Positions 48,837 to 57,284 of a stretch of 64,000 nt of DNA are shown here, piece by piece. Location of the stretch: contig JAHZCD010000002.1 of NCBI GenBank assembly GCA_019423025.1, forward strand, positions 62,001 through 126,000, written 5' to 3'. The notes beneath the pieces were generated by a model. It saw nothing but the letters and a program-made list of their open reading frames with translations. It was not told the DNA's origin and searched no databases. This DNA is from Haemophilus sp. GTDB lineage: Bacteria; Pseudomonadota; Gammaproteobacteria; Enterobacterales; Pasteurellaceae. A program made the translations under genes and the position numbers. The first letter of the stretch is position 1. Every line of letters begins with the position of its first letter.

Positions 48837-50483
48837 ATGGCAGCAAAAGACGTAAAATTTGGTAATGATGCACGCGTAAAAATGCTTAAAGGCGTGAATG
48901 TATTAGCAGATGCAGTAAAAGTGACCCTTGGCCCTAAAGGTCGTAATGTCATTTTAGATAAATCATTTGGCGCACCAACTATCACTAAAGATGGTGTGTC
49001 TGTCGCACGTGAAATTGAATTAGAAGATAAATTTGAAAACATGGGTGCACAAATGGTGAAAGAGGTTGCCTCTAAAGCCAATGATGCAGCAGGTGACGGT
49101 ACAACGACTGCGACAGTTCTTGCTCAAGCTATCGTAAATGAAGGCTTAAAAGCTGTGGCTGCAGGTATGAACCCAATGGATTTAAAACGTGGTATCGATA
49201 AAGCAGTAAGTGCGGTTGTTTCTGAGCTTAAAAATTTATCTAAACCTTGTGAAACCTCTAAAGAGATTGAGCAAGTTGGTACAATCTCAGCTAACTCAGA
49301 CAGCATTGTGGGTCAATTAATTGCTCAAGCAATGGAAAAAGTGGGCAAAGAAGGCGTGATTACCGTAGAAGATGGTACTGGTCTTGATGATGAATTAGCG
49401 GTTGTGGAAGGGATGCAATTCGATCGTGGTTACTTATCACCTTATTTCATCAACAAACCAGAAACGGCAACTGTTGAATTAGACAACCCATACATTCTTT
49501 TAGTGGATAAAAAAGTATCAAATATCCGTGAATTACTTCCAGTATTAGAAGGTGTGGCAAAAGCGGGTAAACCATTATTAATTATTGCTGAAGATATCGA
49601 AGGTGAAGCGCTTGCAACTTTAGTGGTGAACACCATGCGCGGTATCGTAAAAGTGGCTGCAGTGAAAGCGCCAGGCTTTGGTGATCGTCGTAAAGCAATG
49701 TTACAAGATATTGCGATCTTAACAGCAGGTACTGTGATTTCTGAAGAAATCGGTATGGAGCTTGAAAAAGCGACATTAGAAGATTTAGGTCAAGCAAAAC
49801 GTGTTGTCATCAACAAAGACAACACCACGATTATCGATGGTGTGGGTGATGAAGCACAAATCAAAGGTCGTGTGGCTCAAATTCGTCAACAAATCGAAGA
49901 ATCAACTTCTGATTATGACAAAGAAAAACTTCAAGAACGCGTAGCTAAACTTGCCGGCGGTGTGGCTGTAATCAAAGTAGGTGCAGCAACTGAAGTTGAA
50001 ATGAAAGAGAAAAAAGATCGTGTGGATGATGCATTACACGCAACTCGTGCAGCAGTTGAAGAAGGTATCGTTGCAGGTGGTGGTGTTGCATTAGTTCGTG
50101 CTGCAACCAAAGTCGCAGCAACCTTAAAAGGTGATAACGAAGAACAAGATGTAGGTATCAAACTTGCATTACGTGCAATGGAAGCGCCACTTCGTCAAAT
50201 CGTTACTAACGCAGGTGAAGAAGCATCTGTTGTAGCAAGTGCGGTTAAAAATGGTGAAGGAAACTTCGGTTATAATGCAGGTACCGAACAGTACGGCGAT
50301 ATGATCGAAATGGGTATTCTAGATCCAACTAAAGTCACTCGTTCTGCATTACAATTCGCGGCTTCTGTAGCAGGCTTAATGATTACCACAGAATGTATGG
50401 TGACCGATCTTCCAAAAGATGATAAAGCCGATTTAGGTGCTGCCGGCATGGGCGGTATGGGAGGCATGGGCGGAATGATGTAA
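48837..50483 (+). CDS. groEL: Chaperonin GroEL
   Basis: ATP-dependent 14-mer that encloses and folds proteins. The 548-residue product has the start MAAKDVKFGNDARVKMLKGV, the ATP-binding LGPKGRNVILDKSFGAP and AGDGTTTATVLAQAI, and the terminal Gly-Met-rich tail GMGGMGGMGGMM that protrudes into the cavity. AAGGAAAAAAG precedes the ATG. It is co-transcribed with groES from the sigma-32 promoter. Uptake sequences are inside the gene near 49208 and 50239. Confidence 0.98.
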   Translation: MAAKDVKFGNDARVKMLKGVNVLADAVKVTLGPKGRNVILDKSFGAPTITKDGVSVAREIELEDKFENMGAQMVKEVASKANDAAGDGTTTATVLAQAIVNEGLKAVAAGMNPMDLKRGIDKAVSAVVSELKNLSKPCETSKEIEQVGTISANSDSIVGQLIAQAMEKVGKEGVITVEDGTGLDDELAVVEGMQFDRGYLSPYFINKPETATVELDNPYILLVDKKVSNIRELLPVLEGVAKAGKPLLIIAEDIEGEALATLVVNTMRGIVKVAAVKAPGFGDRRKAMLQDIAILTAGTVISEEIGMELEKATLEDLGQAKRVVINKDNTTIIDGVGDEAQIKGRVAQIRQQIEESTSDYDKEKLQERVAKLAGGVAVIKVGAATEVEMKEKKDRVDDALHATRAAVEEGIVAGGGVALVRAATKVAATLKGDNEEQDVGIKLALRAMEAPLRQIVTNAGEEASVVASAVKNGEGNFGYNAGTEQYGDMIEMGILDPTKVTRSALQFAASVAGLMITTECMVTDLPKDDKADLGAAGMGGMGGMGGMM

Positions 50484-50503
50484 TTCCCCTTTGCGAAAGA
50501 AAG

Positions 50504-50545
50504 TGCGATCGTTTTTCTTTATAGAAATGCGATCGCATTTTTATT
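50504..50545 (+). terminator. Terminator candidate after groEL, built from degenerate uptake sequences
   Basis: TGCGATCG (50504-50511) can pair with CGATCGCA (50530-50537), followed by TTTTTATTT. The second arm is also inside a 16-base palindrome, AAATGCGATCGCATTT (50525-50540), which allows an alternative fold. The first arm reads AAGTGCGAT, one base from the uptake sequence. Confidence 0.7.
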
Positions 50546-50594
50546 TGTGTGGTGCTACACTTTAATGGTTTTCGATGATTTTATAGGTATAACA

Positions 50595-51143
50595 ATGACA
50601 ATTTCCCAAACTGAACTTAATCAACAACTCAAATCTGCTGGTATTGGCATTAATGCAACAGAATTACATGGCTTTTTGAGCGGCTTAATTTGTGGAGGGC
50701 TAAAAGACCAAAGTTGGTTACCTCTTCTATATCAATTCAGTAACGATAACCACGCTTATCCAACCGCATTAATTCAGCCAATTACCGAAATTTATGAGCA
50801 GATAGGTAAAACCTTATCGGATGTAGAAGGGTTTGATTTTGAATTGGGCTTAACCAAAGATGAGAGTGTGTTTGCACGAGCAGACAGTCTATCAGACTGG
50901 GCAAACCAATTTTTACTGGGTTTAGGTCTTGTTCAGACAGAATTGGATAAAGAAAAAGGCGAAATTGGCGAAGCGGTAGATGATTTACAAGATATTTGTC
51001 AGCTTGGTTATGAAGAAGAAGATGATGAAGAAGAGCTTGCTGAAGCATTAGAAGAAATTATTGAATATGTTCGCACCATTGCGATGTTGTTTTACACCCA
51101 TTTCAACGATGATGCACAAGAAATAAAACCGATATTACATTAA
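50595..51143 (+). CDS. ygfB: YgfB/UPF0149 family protein
   Basis: Conserved all-helical protein whose biochemical role is unsettled; in Pseudomonas a homologue affects beta-lactam resistance. The 182-residue product has the family's ATELHGFLSGLICGGL, GLTKDESVFARADSLSDWANQFLLGLGL and an acidic patch (GYEEEDDEEELAEALEEIIEYVRTIAMLFYTHF). A longer frame starts at 50547, but the ATG at 50595 with TAGGTATAACA upstream gives the usual length. pepP follows 12 bases downstream, an order common in gamma-proteobacteria. Confidence 0.9.
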   Translation: MTISQTELNQQLKSAGIGINATELHGFLSGLICGGLKDQSWLPLLYQFSNDNHAYPTALIQPITEIYEQIGKTLSDVEGFDFELGLTKDESVFARADSLSDWANQFLLGLGLVQTELDKEKGEIGEAVDDLQDICQLGYEEEDDEEELAEALEEIIEYVRTIAMLFYTHFNDDAQEIKPILH

Positions 51144-51155
51144 AAGGAGCGAAAC

Positions 51156-52448
51156 ATGGATCTCGCATACATGGCGGCATTACCGCAAGAAGAATTTACA
51201 GAACGTCGTCAAAAAGTATTCGCACAAATGCAGCCAAATTCTGCTTTATTGCTATTTTCCGAAATTGAGAAACGTCGTAATAACGACTGCGATTTTCCTT
51301 TCCGTCAAGACAGTTACTTTTGGTATTTAACGGGATTTAATGAGCCAAATGCAGCGTTGTTATTGATTAAAACGGAAGATGCAGAAAAGGCAATGATATT
51401 TCTTCGTCCGCGAGATCCTTTGCTTGAAACCTGGAATGGTCGCCGATTAGGCGTTGAGCGCGCACCGCAAAAACTCAATGTCGATGAAGCCTATTCTATC
51501 GATGATTTTAAAACAGAATTTCCAAAATTAACGGAAAAATTGACCGCACTTTATCATGTGGCCGATCGTCATCCTTGGGGTGATAAATTATTAGCCGAAA
51601 GTGCGGTGAAATTTTATGCTGTTTTTGATTGGCAGCCGATGTTAAGTGAAATGCGCTTAATTAAATCTCCAAACGAAATTCGCTTAATGCAACAAGCGGG
51701 ACAGATTACGGCATTTGGGCATATTAAGGCGATGCAAGTGACTCGCCCAAATCGTTTTGAATATGAAATAGAAAGCGAAATTCTGCATGAATTTAATCGT
51801 CATGGAGCAAGATTCCCGTCTTACAATTCCATTATTGCCGGGGGCGATAATGCCTGTATCTTGCACTACACTGAAAATGATCAACCTTTGAAAGATGGCG
51901 ATCTTGTGTTAATTGATGCTGGTTGTGAATTTGCTATGTATGCAGGTGATATCACACGTACATTCCCGGTGAACGGTAAATTTACTCAGCCACAACGTGA
52001 GATTTATGAATTAGTTTTAAAAGCACAAAAACGTGCGATTGAGCTATTAGTGCCAGGTAATTCAATTAAACTGGCAAATGACGAAGTGATTCGTATTAAG
52101 ACTCAAGGCTTGGTGGATTTAGGTATTCTGAAAGGGGATGTAGATAAGCTGATTGAAGAAAAAGCCTATCGCCAATTTTATATGCATGGTTTAGGCCATT
52201 GGCTTGGCTTGGATGTGCACGATGTTGGTCGCTATGATGATGATCGTAGCCGTACGCTTGAAGTGGGGATGATCATCACTGTTGAGCCAGGTATTTATAT
52301 TTCTGAAGAAGCAGATGTGCCACCCCAATATAAAGGCATTGGTGTGCGTATTGAGGATAACTTGCTAATGACAGAATATGGCAATAAAAATCTGACTGCG
52401 GCGGCACCAAAAGAAATTGATGACATTGAAAATTTAATGAAAAATTGA
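51156..52448 (+). CDS. pepP: Xaa-Pro aminopeptidase
   Basis: Removes the N-terminal residue when proline is second. The 430-residue product has a ribonuclease-H-like N-terminal domain (about 1-165, FRQDSYFWYLTGFNEPNA) and a pita-bread M24 catalytic domain. Metal ligands are visible in LVLIDAGCEFAMYAGDITRTFPVNG (two aspartates), HGLGHWLGLDVHDVG (histidine), TVEPGIYI and GVRIEDNLL (glutamates). AAAGGAGCG precedes the ATG. Two uptake sequences are near 51543 and 51599. Confidence 0.96.
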   Translation: MDLAYMAALPQEEFTERRQKVFAQMQPNSALLLFSEIEKRRNNDCDFPFRQDSYFWYLTGFNEPNAALLLIKTEDAEKAMIFLRPRDPLLETWNGRRLGVERAPQKLNVDEAYSIDDFKTEFPKLTEKLTALYHVADRHPWGDKLLAESAVKFYAVFDWQPMLSEMRLIKSPNEIRLMQQAGQITAFGHIKAMQVTRPNRFEYEIESEILHEFNRHGARFPSYNSIIAGGDNACILHYTENDQPLKDGDLVLIDAGCEFAMYAGDITRTFPVNGKFTQPQREIYELVLKAQKRAIELLVPGNSIKLANDEVIRIKTQGLVDLGILKGDVDKLIEEKAYRQFYMHGLGHWLGLDVHDVGRYDDDRSRTLEVGMIITVEPGIYISEEADVPPQYKGIGVRIEDNLLMTEYGNKNLTAAAPKEIDDIENLMKN

Positions 52449-52551
52449 GAAGAATTCTCAAAATTGTGATCTAGTGCAAGTTTTTTGTGCAGTTAAGGTG
52501 CTAATATACTGTTAGATAAAAAAGACCAATCAAATCAGTAAGGAGTCGATT

Positions 52552-52977
52552 ATGTACAAACATGTTTTAGTTGCGGTAGATCTTTCTGACGAAAGTGAAT
52601 TTCTACTCAAAAAAGCCGTGGGAATTGCAAAACGTAATGATGCGCAACTTTCTATTATTCATGTAGATGTAAACTTCTCGGATCTCTATACTGGTTTAAT
52701 TGATGTCAATATGTCATCAATGCAAGATAGAATCTCGAGCGAAACCCAAAAAGCGCTAATTAATTTAGCGGAACATGCGGGTTATCCAATAAAAGAAAAA
52801 TTGAGCGGTAGCGGTGATTTAGGTCAAGTTTTGACAGACGCTATTGATCAGTATGATGTAGATCTACTAGTGACAGGTCATCACCAAGATTTTTGGAGTA
52901 AATTGATGTCTTCAACACGTCAAGTGATGAATACCATTAAAATTGATATGTTGGTTGTGCCACTTCGCGACGAATAG
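52552..52977 (+). CDS. uspA: Universal stress protein A
   Basis: Small cytoplasmic stress-adaptation protein, induced on growth arrest. The 141-residue product has the Usp fold: MYKHVLVAVDLSDESEFLLKKAVGIAKRNDAQLSIIHVDVNFSDLY at the N-terminus and DVDLLVTGHHQDFWSKLMSSTRQVMNTIKIDMLVVPLRDE at the C-terminus. The G-2x-G-9x-G(S/T) ATP-binding motif is not intact, consistent with the UspA subtype that does not bind ATP tightly. AAGGAG precedes the ATG, with a possible -10 (TATACT, 52505-52510). It is monocistronic. Confidence 0.93.
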   Translation: MYKHVLVAVDLSDESEFLLKKAVGIAKRNDAQLSIIHVDVNFSDLYTGLIDVNMSSMQDRISSETQKALINLAEHAGYPIKEKLSGSGDLGQVLTDAIDQYDVDLLVTGHHQDFWSKLMSSTRQVMNTIKIDMLVVPLRDE

Positions 52978-53021
52978 TGATCAAAAATTATTTTTAGCCC
53001 TATTAAAATAACGTAAATTGT

Positions 53022-53065
53022 AACCGCACTTCTCAATTAATGCAGTAGAGTGCGGTTTTCTTTTT
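53022..53065 (+). terminator. Uptake-sequence terminator after uspA
   Basis: AACCGCACT (53022-53030) and AGTGCGGTT (53049-53057) pair across an 18-base loop and are followed by TTCTTTTTT. Only the left arm has the full uptake sequence. Confidence 0.8.
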
Positions 53066-53164
53066 TAAGATCAGTGAAAAAGCCTTTTTCTCTAGGTCAA
53101 AATATGCAAGAATAGTGAGCTTTTTTATAAATCGTGATCGAGATAGAGACACAAGGTTTTATCA

Positions 53165-55789
53165 ATGAAAACAACAGCAGAAATTAGACAGTCATTCCTT
53201 GATTTTTTCCATAGCAAGGGGCATCAAGTCGTCGCAAGTAGTTCGCTTGTGCCTGAAAATGATCCGACATTGCTTTTTACTAATGCCGGTATGAACCAAT
53301 TTAAAGACGTGTTCCTTGGTATGGACAAACGTCCTTACTCACGTGCGACAACTGCACAACGTTGTGTGCGCGCAGGTGGTAAGCATAATGATTTAGAAAA
53401 CGTAGGTTATACAGCTCGTCACCATACTTTCTTTGAAATGCTCGGCAACTTCAGTTTTGGCGACTATTTCAAACATGATGCGATTAATTTTGCCTGGGAG
53501 TATTTGACTTCTCCACAATGGCTCGGGTTACCAAAAGAAAAATTATGGGTAACCGTGTATGAAACCGATAATGAAGCTTATGATATTTGGCATAAAGAAG
53601 TTGGTGTGCCAGCAGAACGTATTATTCGTATCGGTGATAACAAAGGTGCGCCTTATGCATCAGATAACTTCTGGGCAATGGGTGACACAGGTCCTTGTGG
53701 TCCATGTACTGAAATTTTCTACGATCACGGTGATCACATTTGGGGTGGCCCTCCAGGCTCACCAGAAGAAGATGGTGACCGCTATATCGAAATTTGGAAC
53801 GTGGTATTCATGCAATTTAACCGTCAAGCAGACGGTACAATGGAAAAATTACCACGCCCATCAGTTGATACCGGGATGGGCTTAGAGCGTATTTCTGCCG
53901 TATTACAGCATGTAAACTCTAACTATGAGATCGATATTTTCCAAAAATTAATTGCGAAAACAGCTGAAATCGTAGGAACAACAGATTTAACAAACAAATC
54001 ATTACGTGTAATTGCAGACCACATTCGTTCTTGTGCTTATTTAATTGCAGATGGCGTAATTCCATCAAACGAAGGTCGCGGTTATGTATTACGTCGTATT
54101 ATCCGTCGTGCAGTACGTCATGGTCACTTGTTAGGTGCTAAAGAAGCGTTCTTCTATAAACTTGTGCCGACTTTAATTGAAGTCATGGCGGAAGCTGGCA
54201 AAGAAGTTAAAGAAAAACAAGCGAATGTCGAAAAATTACTTCGTTTGGAAGAAGAACAATTTGCTCGTACATTAGAGCGCGGATTAAGCTTATTAGACGA
54301 TGCGCTTGCTCAAGTGAAAGATGGTGTGTTGTCAGGTGAAGTCGCCTTTAAACTTTATGATACTTATGGCTTCCCACTTGATTTAACCGCTGACGTATGT
54401 CGCGAGCGCGATATTGCAATTGATGAAGCCGGTTTTGAGCGTGAAATGGAAGCCCAACGCTTACGTGCACAATCTGCAAGCCAATTCGGCATGGATTACA
54501 ACAATGTTATTCGTGTAGAAGGCGAAACGAAATTTGAAGGTTATACTGAATCAGAATCTTTAGCCAAAGTGACCGCACTTTTCCATGATGGAAAATCAGT
54601 AGAGAGTATTACTGCAGGCCAAAGTGCCGTGGTGATTTTAGAAAATACTCCATTCTATGCGGAATCAGGTGGTCAAATTGGTGACAGTGGTTATTTAACT
54701 TCTCAAGATGTTCAGTTTAATGTAAAAGATACTCAAAAATATGGTCAAGTATTTGGTCATATTGGTGAGTTAGAGCAAGGTACTTTAAAAGTCGGACAAA
54801 CAGTCAATGCGGTTGTGGATGCAGCAAGACGTCATCAAACGTCACTTAACCATTCTGCAACACACTTATTACACGCCGCATTGCGTCAAGTTTTAGGTCA
54901 CCATGTAGTGCAAAAAGGATCGTTAGTATCTGATACAGCATTACGTTTTGACTTTGCTCATCCGGAAGCGATTACCAAAGCACAGCTTAACGAAATTGAA
55001 ACGCTGGTAAACCAAAAAGTACGTGAGAATTTTGTGGTTCAAACGGACGTAATGGATATCGAAGCAGCAAAAGCAAAAGGTGCAATGGCGTTATTCGGTG
55101 AAAAATATGCTGATGTGGTACGTGTTTTAACAATGGGTGATTTCTCCGTTGAACTTTGTGGTGGCATTCATGCTAAACGTACTGGTGATATCGGTTTATT
55201 TAAAATTGTGGCGGAAACTGCAGTTGCAGCAGGTGTTCGTCGTATTGAAGCGGTAACGGGTGAAAATGCAATTAATTGGTTACATAATCAACAACGCATT
55301 CTTGCTCAAAGTGCAGATTTATTTAAATCTGACGTTAATACCCTTGTTGAGAAAATTCAGCAACTTCAAGATAAAGCGAAGAAAGCAGAAAAAGAATTAC
55401 AAGGATTAAAAGAAAAAGCCGCAATGCAAGCGGGGTCCGATTTAGTGAAAAGTGCGGTTAAAATTAATGATGTTTCTGTAATCGTACATCAACTAGACGG
55501 AATTGAAACTAAATCGTTACGTGTGATGGTTGATGATTTAAAAAATCAACTTGGTTCAGGCGTAATTGTATTTGCATCTATTTTAGATGATAAAGTCAAC
55601 CTCGTCGTTGGCGTAACAAGCGATTTAACTACTAAAGTGAAGGCTGGTGAGCTAGTGAATTTAATGGCTCAGCAAGTTGGTGGGAAAGGCGGTGGTCGCC
55701 CTGATATGGCAATGGCAGGAGGCTCCCAACCAGAAAATGTGAATCTAGCATTAACTGTCGCACAAAACTGGTTAAGCAATAATCTGTAG
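53165..55789 (+). CDS. alaS: Alanyl-tRNA synthetase
   Basis: Charges tRNA-Ala and edits mischarged Ser and Gly. The 874-residue protein has the class II catalytic domain (about 1-240) with FTNAGMNQFKDVFLG and RHHTFFEMLGNFSFGDYFK, the tRNA recognition domain, the editing domain with LNHSATHLLHAALRQVLG and ELCGGIHAKRTGDIG (zinc-site His and Cys residues), and a C-Ala domain with a coiled coil and GGKGGGRPDMAMAGG. csrA follows 78 bases downstream, a common arrangement. Uptake sequences occur near 54571 and 55449. Confidence 0.98.
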   Translation: MKTTAEIRQSFLDFFHSKGHQVVASSSLVPENDPTLLFTNAGMNQFKDVFLGMDKRPYSRATTAQRCVRAGGKHNDLENVGYTARHHTFFEMLGNFSFGDYFKHDAINFAWEYLTSPQWLGLPKEKLWVTVYETDNEAYDIWHKEVGVPAERIIRIGDNKGAPYASDNFWAMGDTGPCGPCTEIFYDHGDHIWGGPPGSPEEDGDRYIEIWNVVFMQFNRQADGTMEKLPRPSVDTGMGLERISAVLQHVNSNYEIDIFQKLIAKTAEIVGTTDLTNKSLRVIADHIRSCAYLIADGVIPSNEGRGYVLRRIIRRAVRHGHLLGAKEAFFYKLVPTLIEVMAEAGKEVKEKQANVEKLLRLEEEQFARTLERGLSLLDDALAQVKDGVLSGEVAFKLYDTYGFPLDLTADVCRERDIAIDEAGFEREMEAQRLRAQSASQFGMDYNNVIRVEGETKFEGYTESESLAKVTALFHDGKSVESITAGQSAVVILENTPFYAESGGQIGDSGYLTSQDVQFNVKDTQKYGQVFGHIGELEQGTLKVGQTVNAVVDAARRHQTSLNHSATHLLHAALRQVLGHHVVQKGSLVSDTALRFDFAHPEAITKAQLNEIETLVNQKVRENFVVQTDVMDIEAAKAKGAMALFGEKYADVVRVLTMGDFSVELCGGIHAKRTGDIGLFKIVAETAVAAGVRRIEAVTGENAINWLHNQQRILAQSADLFKSDVNTLVEKIQQLQDKAKKAEKELQGLKEKAAMQAGSDLVKSAVKINDVSVIVHQLDGIETKSLRVMVDDLKNQLGSGVIVFASILDDKVNLVVGVTSDLTTKVKAGELVNLMAQQVGGKGGGRPDMAMAGGSQPENVNLALTVAQNWLSNNL

Positions 55790-55798
55790 TACAAGCAG

Positions 55799-55863
55799 GT
55801 CGGTGGGATGCCGATCTTTACTTGATTGATAGGGATATCTAATAAATGCAAACTAAGGAGATA
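55799..55863 (+). promoter_or_regulatory. csrA leader with three GGA motifs, possible autoregulation
   Basis: GGA triplets occur at 55806-55808 (in the loop of a GGTCGG/CCGATC hairpin), 55833-55835 and 55857-55859 (inside the ribosome binding site AAGGAG). CsrA binds GGA in RNA hairpin loops and represses its own translation in E. coli. The layout fits such control but is not proof. Confidence 0.45.
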
Positions 55864-55867
55864 AAAG

Positions 55868-56059
55868 ATGTTAATCTTAACTCGAAAAGTTGGCGAAAGT
55901 GTTCTCATTGGAGACGATATTTCTATCACGGTTTTGAGTGTACGTGGAAACCAAGTCAAACTCGGTGTGCAAGCGCCTAAAGAAGTATCCGTTCACCGAG
56001 AGGAAATTTACCAACGAATTCTGCAGTCAAAAGATGAACATATAGATGGGGCATCTTAG
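55868..56059 (+). CDS. csrA: Carbon storage regulator CsrA
   Basis: Dimeric RNA-binding protein that represses or stabilises mRNAs by binding GGA motifs near ribosome binding sites. The 63-residue product begins MLILTRKVGESVLIGDDISITVLSVRGNQVKLGVQAPKEVSVHREEIYQRI, the canonical family sequence; the RNA-contacting Arg in the VHREEIYQRI strand is present (near 44). AAGGAGATAAAAG precedes the ATG. It lies downstream of alaS. Confidence 0.98.
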   Translation: MLILTRKVGESVLIGDDISITVLSVRGNQVKLGVQAPKEVSVHREEIYQRILQSKDEHIDGAS

Positions 56060-56072
56060 ACCAACGAGTTTT

Positions 56073-56201
56073 ATGAATGTTTTACATTCTATTTATAATT
56101 TAATTAACGTTTTTCAAAAAATTAAACCCATTGGTTTGCAAGATTTTAAAAATAACGGAAATTTGAGTTATAAAGGTAGAGAAGGAACTTTTCCAACTTA
56201 A
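56073..56201 (+). CDS. Candidate small ORF of 42 codons, function unknown
   Basis: An open frame starts at ATG 56073, 14 bases after the csrA stop codon, and ends at TAA 56199-56201. It would encode MNVLHSIYNLINVFQKIKP and then a basic, glycine-containing tail (KNNGN..YKGREGTFPT). The upstream ribosome binding site is weak (ACGAG), and an open frame of this size can arise by chance in AT-rich DNA. I do not recognise it. It occupies much of the 224-base csrA-galU gap. Confidence 0.2.
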   Translation: MNVLHSIYNLINVFQKIKPIGLQDFKNNGNLSYKGREGTFPT

Positions 56202-56222
56202 ATCTATCAAAATTTAATAAAT

Positions 56223-56257
56223 AATGACCGCACTTTTAGCATAGAAGTGTGGTCATT
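56223..56257 (+). promoter_or_regulatory. Hairpin from a decayed uptake-sequence pair in the galU leader
   Basis: AATGACCGCACTT (56223-56235) and AAGTGTGGTCATT (56245-56257) pair over 13 bases with one G-T wobble. The right arm has lost the exact uptake sequence by a C-to-T change. No T-run follows, so a terminator role is doubtful. It lies 26 bases before galU. Confidence 0.6.
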
Positions 56258-56283
56258 CCATATTAAAACAAAAAGGAAAATCA

Positions 56284-57171
56284 ATGAAAGTTATTATTCC
56301 CGTAGCGGGTTTAGGCACTCGTATGTTACCAGCAACAAAAGCAATTCCAAAAGAAATGTTAACGCTTGTGGATAAACCACTAATTCAATATGTTGTGAAT
56401 GAGTGTGTGGCTGCTGGTATTAAAGAAATCGTATTAGTCACACATTCTTCTAAAAATGCGATTGAAAACCACTTTGATACGTCTTTTGAGTTGGAAACTA
56501 TGCTTGAGAAGCGTGTTAAACGTCAGCTTCTAGAAGAGGTGCGTTCTATTTGCCCTAAAGATGTAACCATCATGCACGTTCGTCAAGGGAATGCGAAAGG
56601 TTTAGGCCATGCTGTGCTATGTGGTCGTCCAGTTGTTGGAAACGAGCCATTTGCAGTGGTTTTACCTGATGTGCTTTTAGCGGATTTTACGGCAAATCAA
56701 AAGAAAGAAAATCTTTCAGCAATGATTAAACGTTTTAAAGAAACCAACGCGAGCCAAATTATGGTAGCGCCTGTTGCTGCGGATGAAGTGAGTAGCTACG
56801 GTATTGCTGATTGTGGTGGTGTAGAGTTAAAAGGCGGTGATAGTGTTAAAATTAACAGCATTGTTGAAAAACCATCTGTGGAAGAGGCACCATCAAATCT
56901 TGCTGTTGTTGGCCGTTATGTGTTCTCTGCTGAAATTTGGGATTTATTAGAAAGAACACCTGTTGGCGTGGGCGATGAAATCCAATTAACGGATGCGATC
57001 GATATGCTTATCGAGAAAGAGACCGTTGAAGCATTCCACATGACAGGCAGAAGCTTTGACTGTGGTGACAAGATTGGCTATATGGAAGCTTTTGTAGAAT
57101 ATGGTCTTCGTCATGATAAGTTAGGTAAAGAGTTTAAAGCTTTCCTAAAAGATCTTGCAAAAACCTTATAA
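56284..57171 (+). CDS. galU: UTP-glucose-1-phosphate uridylyltransferase
   Basis: Makes UDP-glucose for surface glycans and galactose use. The 295-residue product has the nucleotidyltransferase motif VAGLGTRMLPATKAIPKEMLTLVDKPLIQYVV, VLPDVLLADF, ASQIMVAPV and IVEKPSVEEAPSNLAVVGRYVFSAEIW. AAAAGGAAAATCA precedes the ATG. It is monocistronic and terminated by the hairpin at 57178-57205. In Haemophilus, UDP-glucose feeds lipooligosaccharide extension. Confidence 0.97.
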   Translation: MKVIIPVAGLGTRMLPATKAIPKEMLTLVDKPLIQYVVNECVAAGIKEIVLVTHSSKNAIENHFDTSFELETMLEKRVKRQLLEEVRSICPKDVTIMHVRQGNAKGLGHAVLCGRPVVGNEPFAVVLPDVLLADFTANQKKENLSAMIKRFKETNASQIMVAPVAADEVSSYGIADCGGVELKGGDSVKINSIVEKPSVEEAPSNLAVVGRYVFSAEIWDLLERTPVGVGDEIQLTDAIDMLIEKETVEAFHMTGRSFDCGDKIGYMEAFVEYGLRHDKLGKEFKAFLKDLAKTL

Positions 57172-57177
57172 TTGACT

Positions 57178-57205
57178 AAAACCACCGAAAGGTGGTTTTT
57201 ATTTA
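57178..57205 (+). terminator. Terminator after galU
   Basis: AAAACCACC (57178-57186) and GGTGGTTTT (57191-57199) with a GAAA tetraloop are followed by further T and A/T bases. Confidence 0.93.
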
Positions 57206-57234
57206 TATATTTGAATTACACGATATAAAAGATA

Positions 57235-57270
57235 AAAAAGAAGGCATCTGATGATGCCTTCTTCTTTTTC
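57235..57270. terminator. Terminator of aqpZ, bidirectional
   Basis: AAGAAGGCATC (ending at 57248) and GATGCCTTCTT (57253-57263) pair with a 4-base loop. On the minus strand it is followed by a TTTTTT-like run, suiting aqpZ. Confidence 0.88.
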
Positions 57271-57284
57271 TATGAAACGAAATC

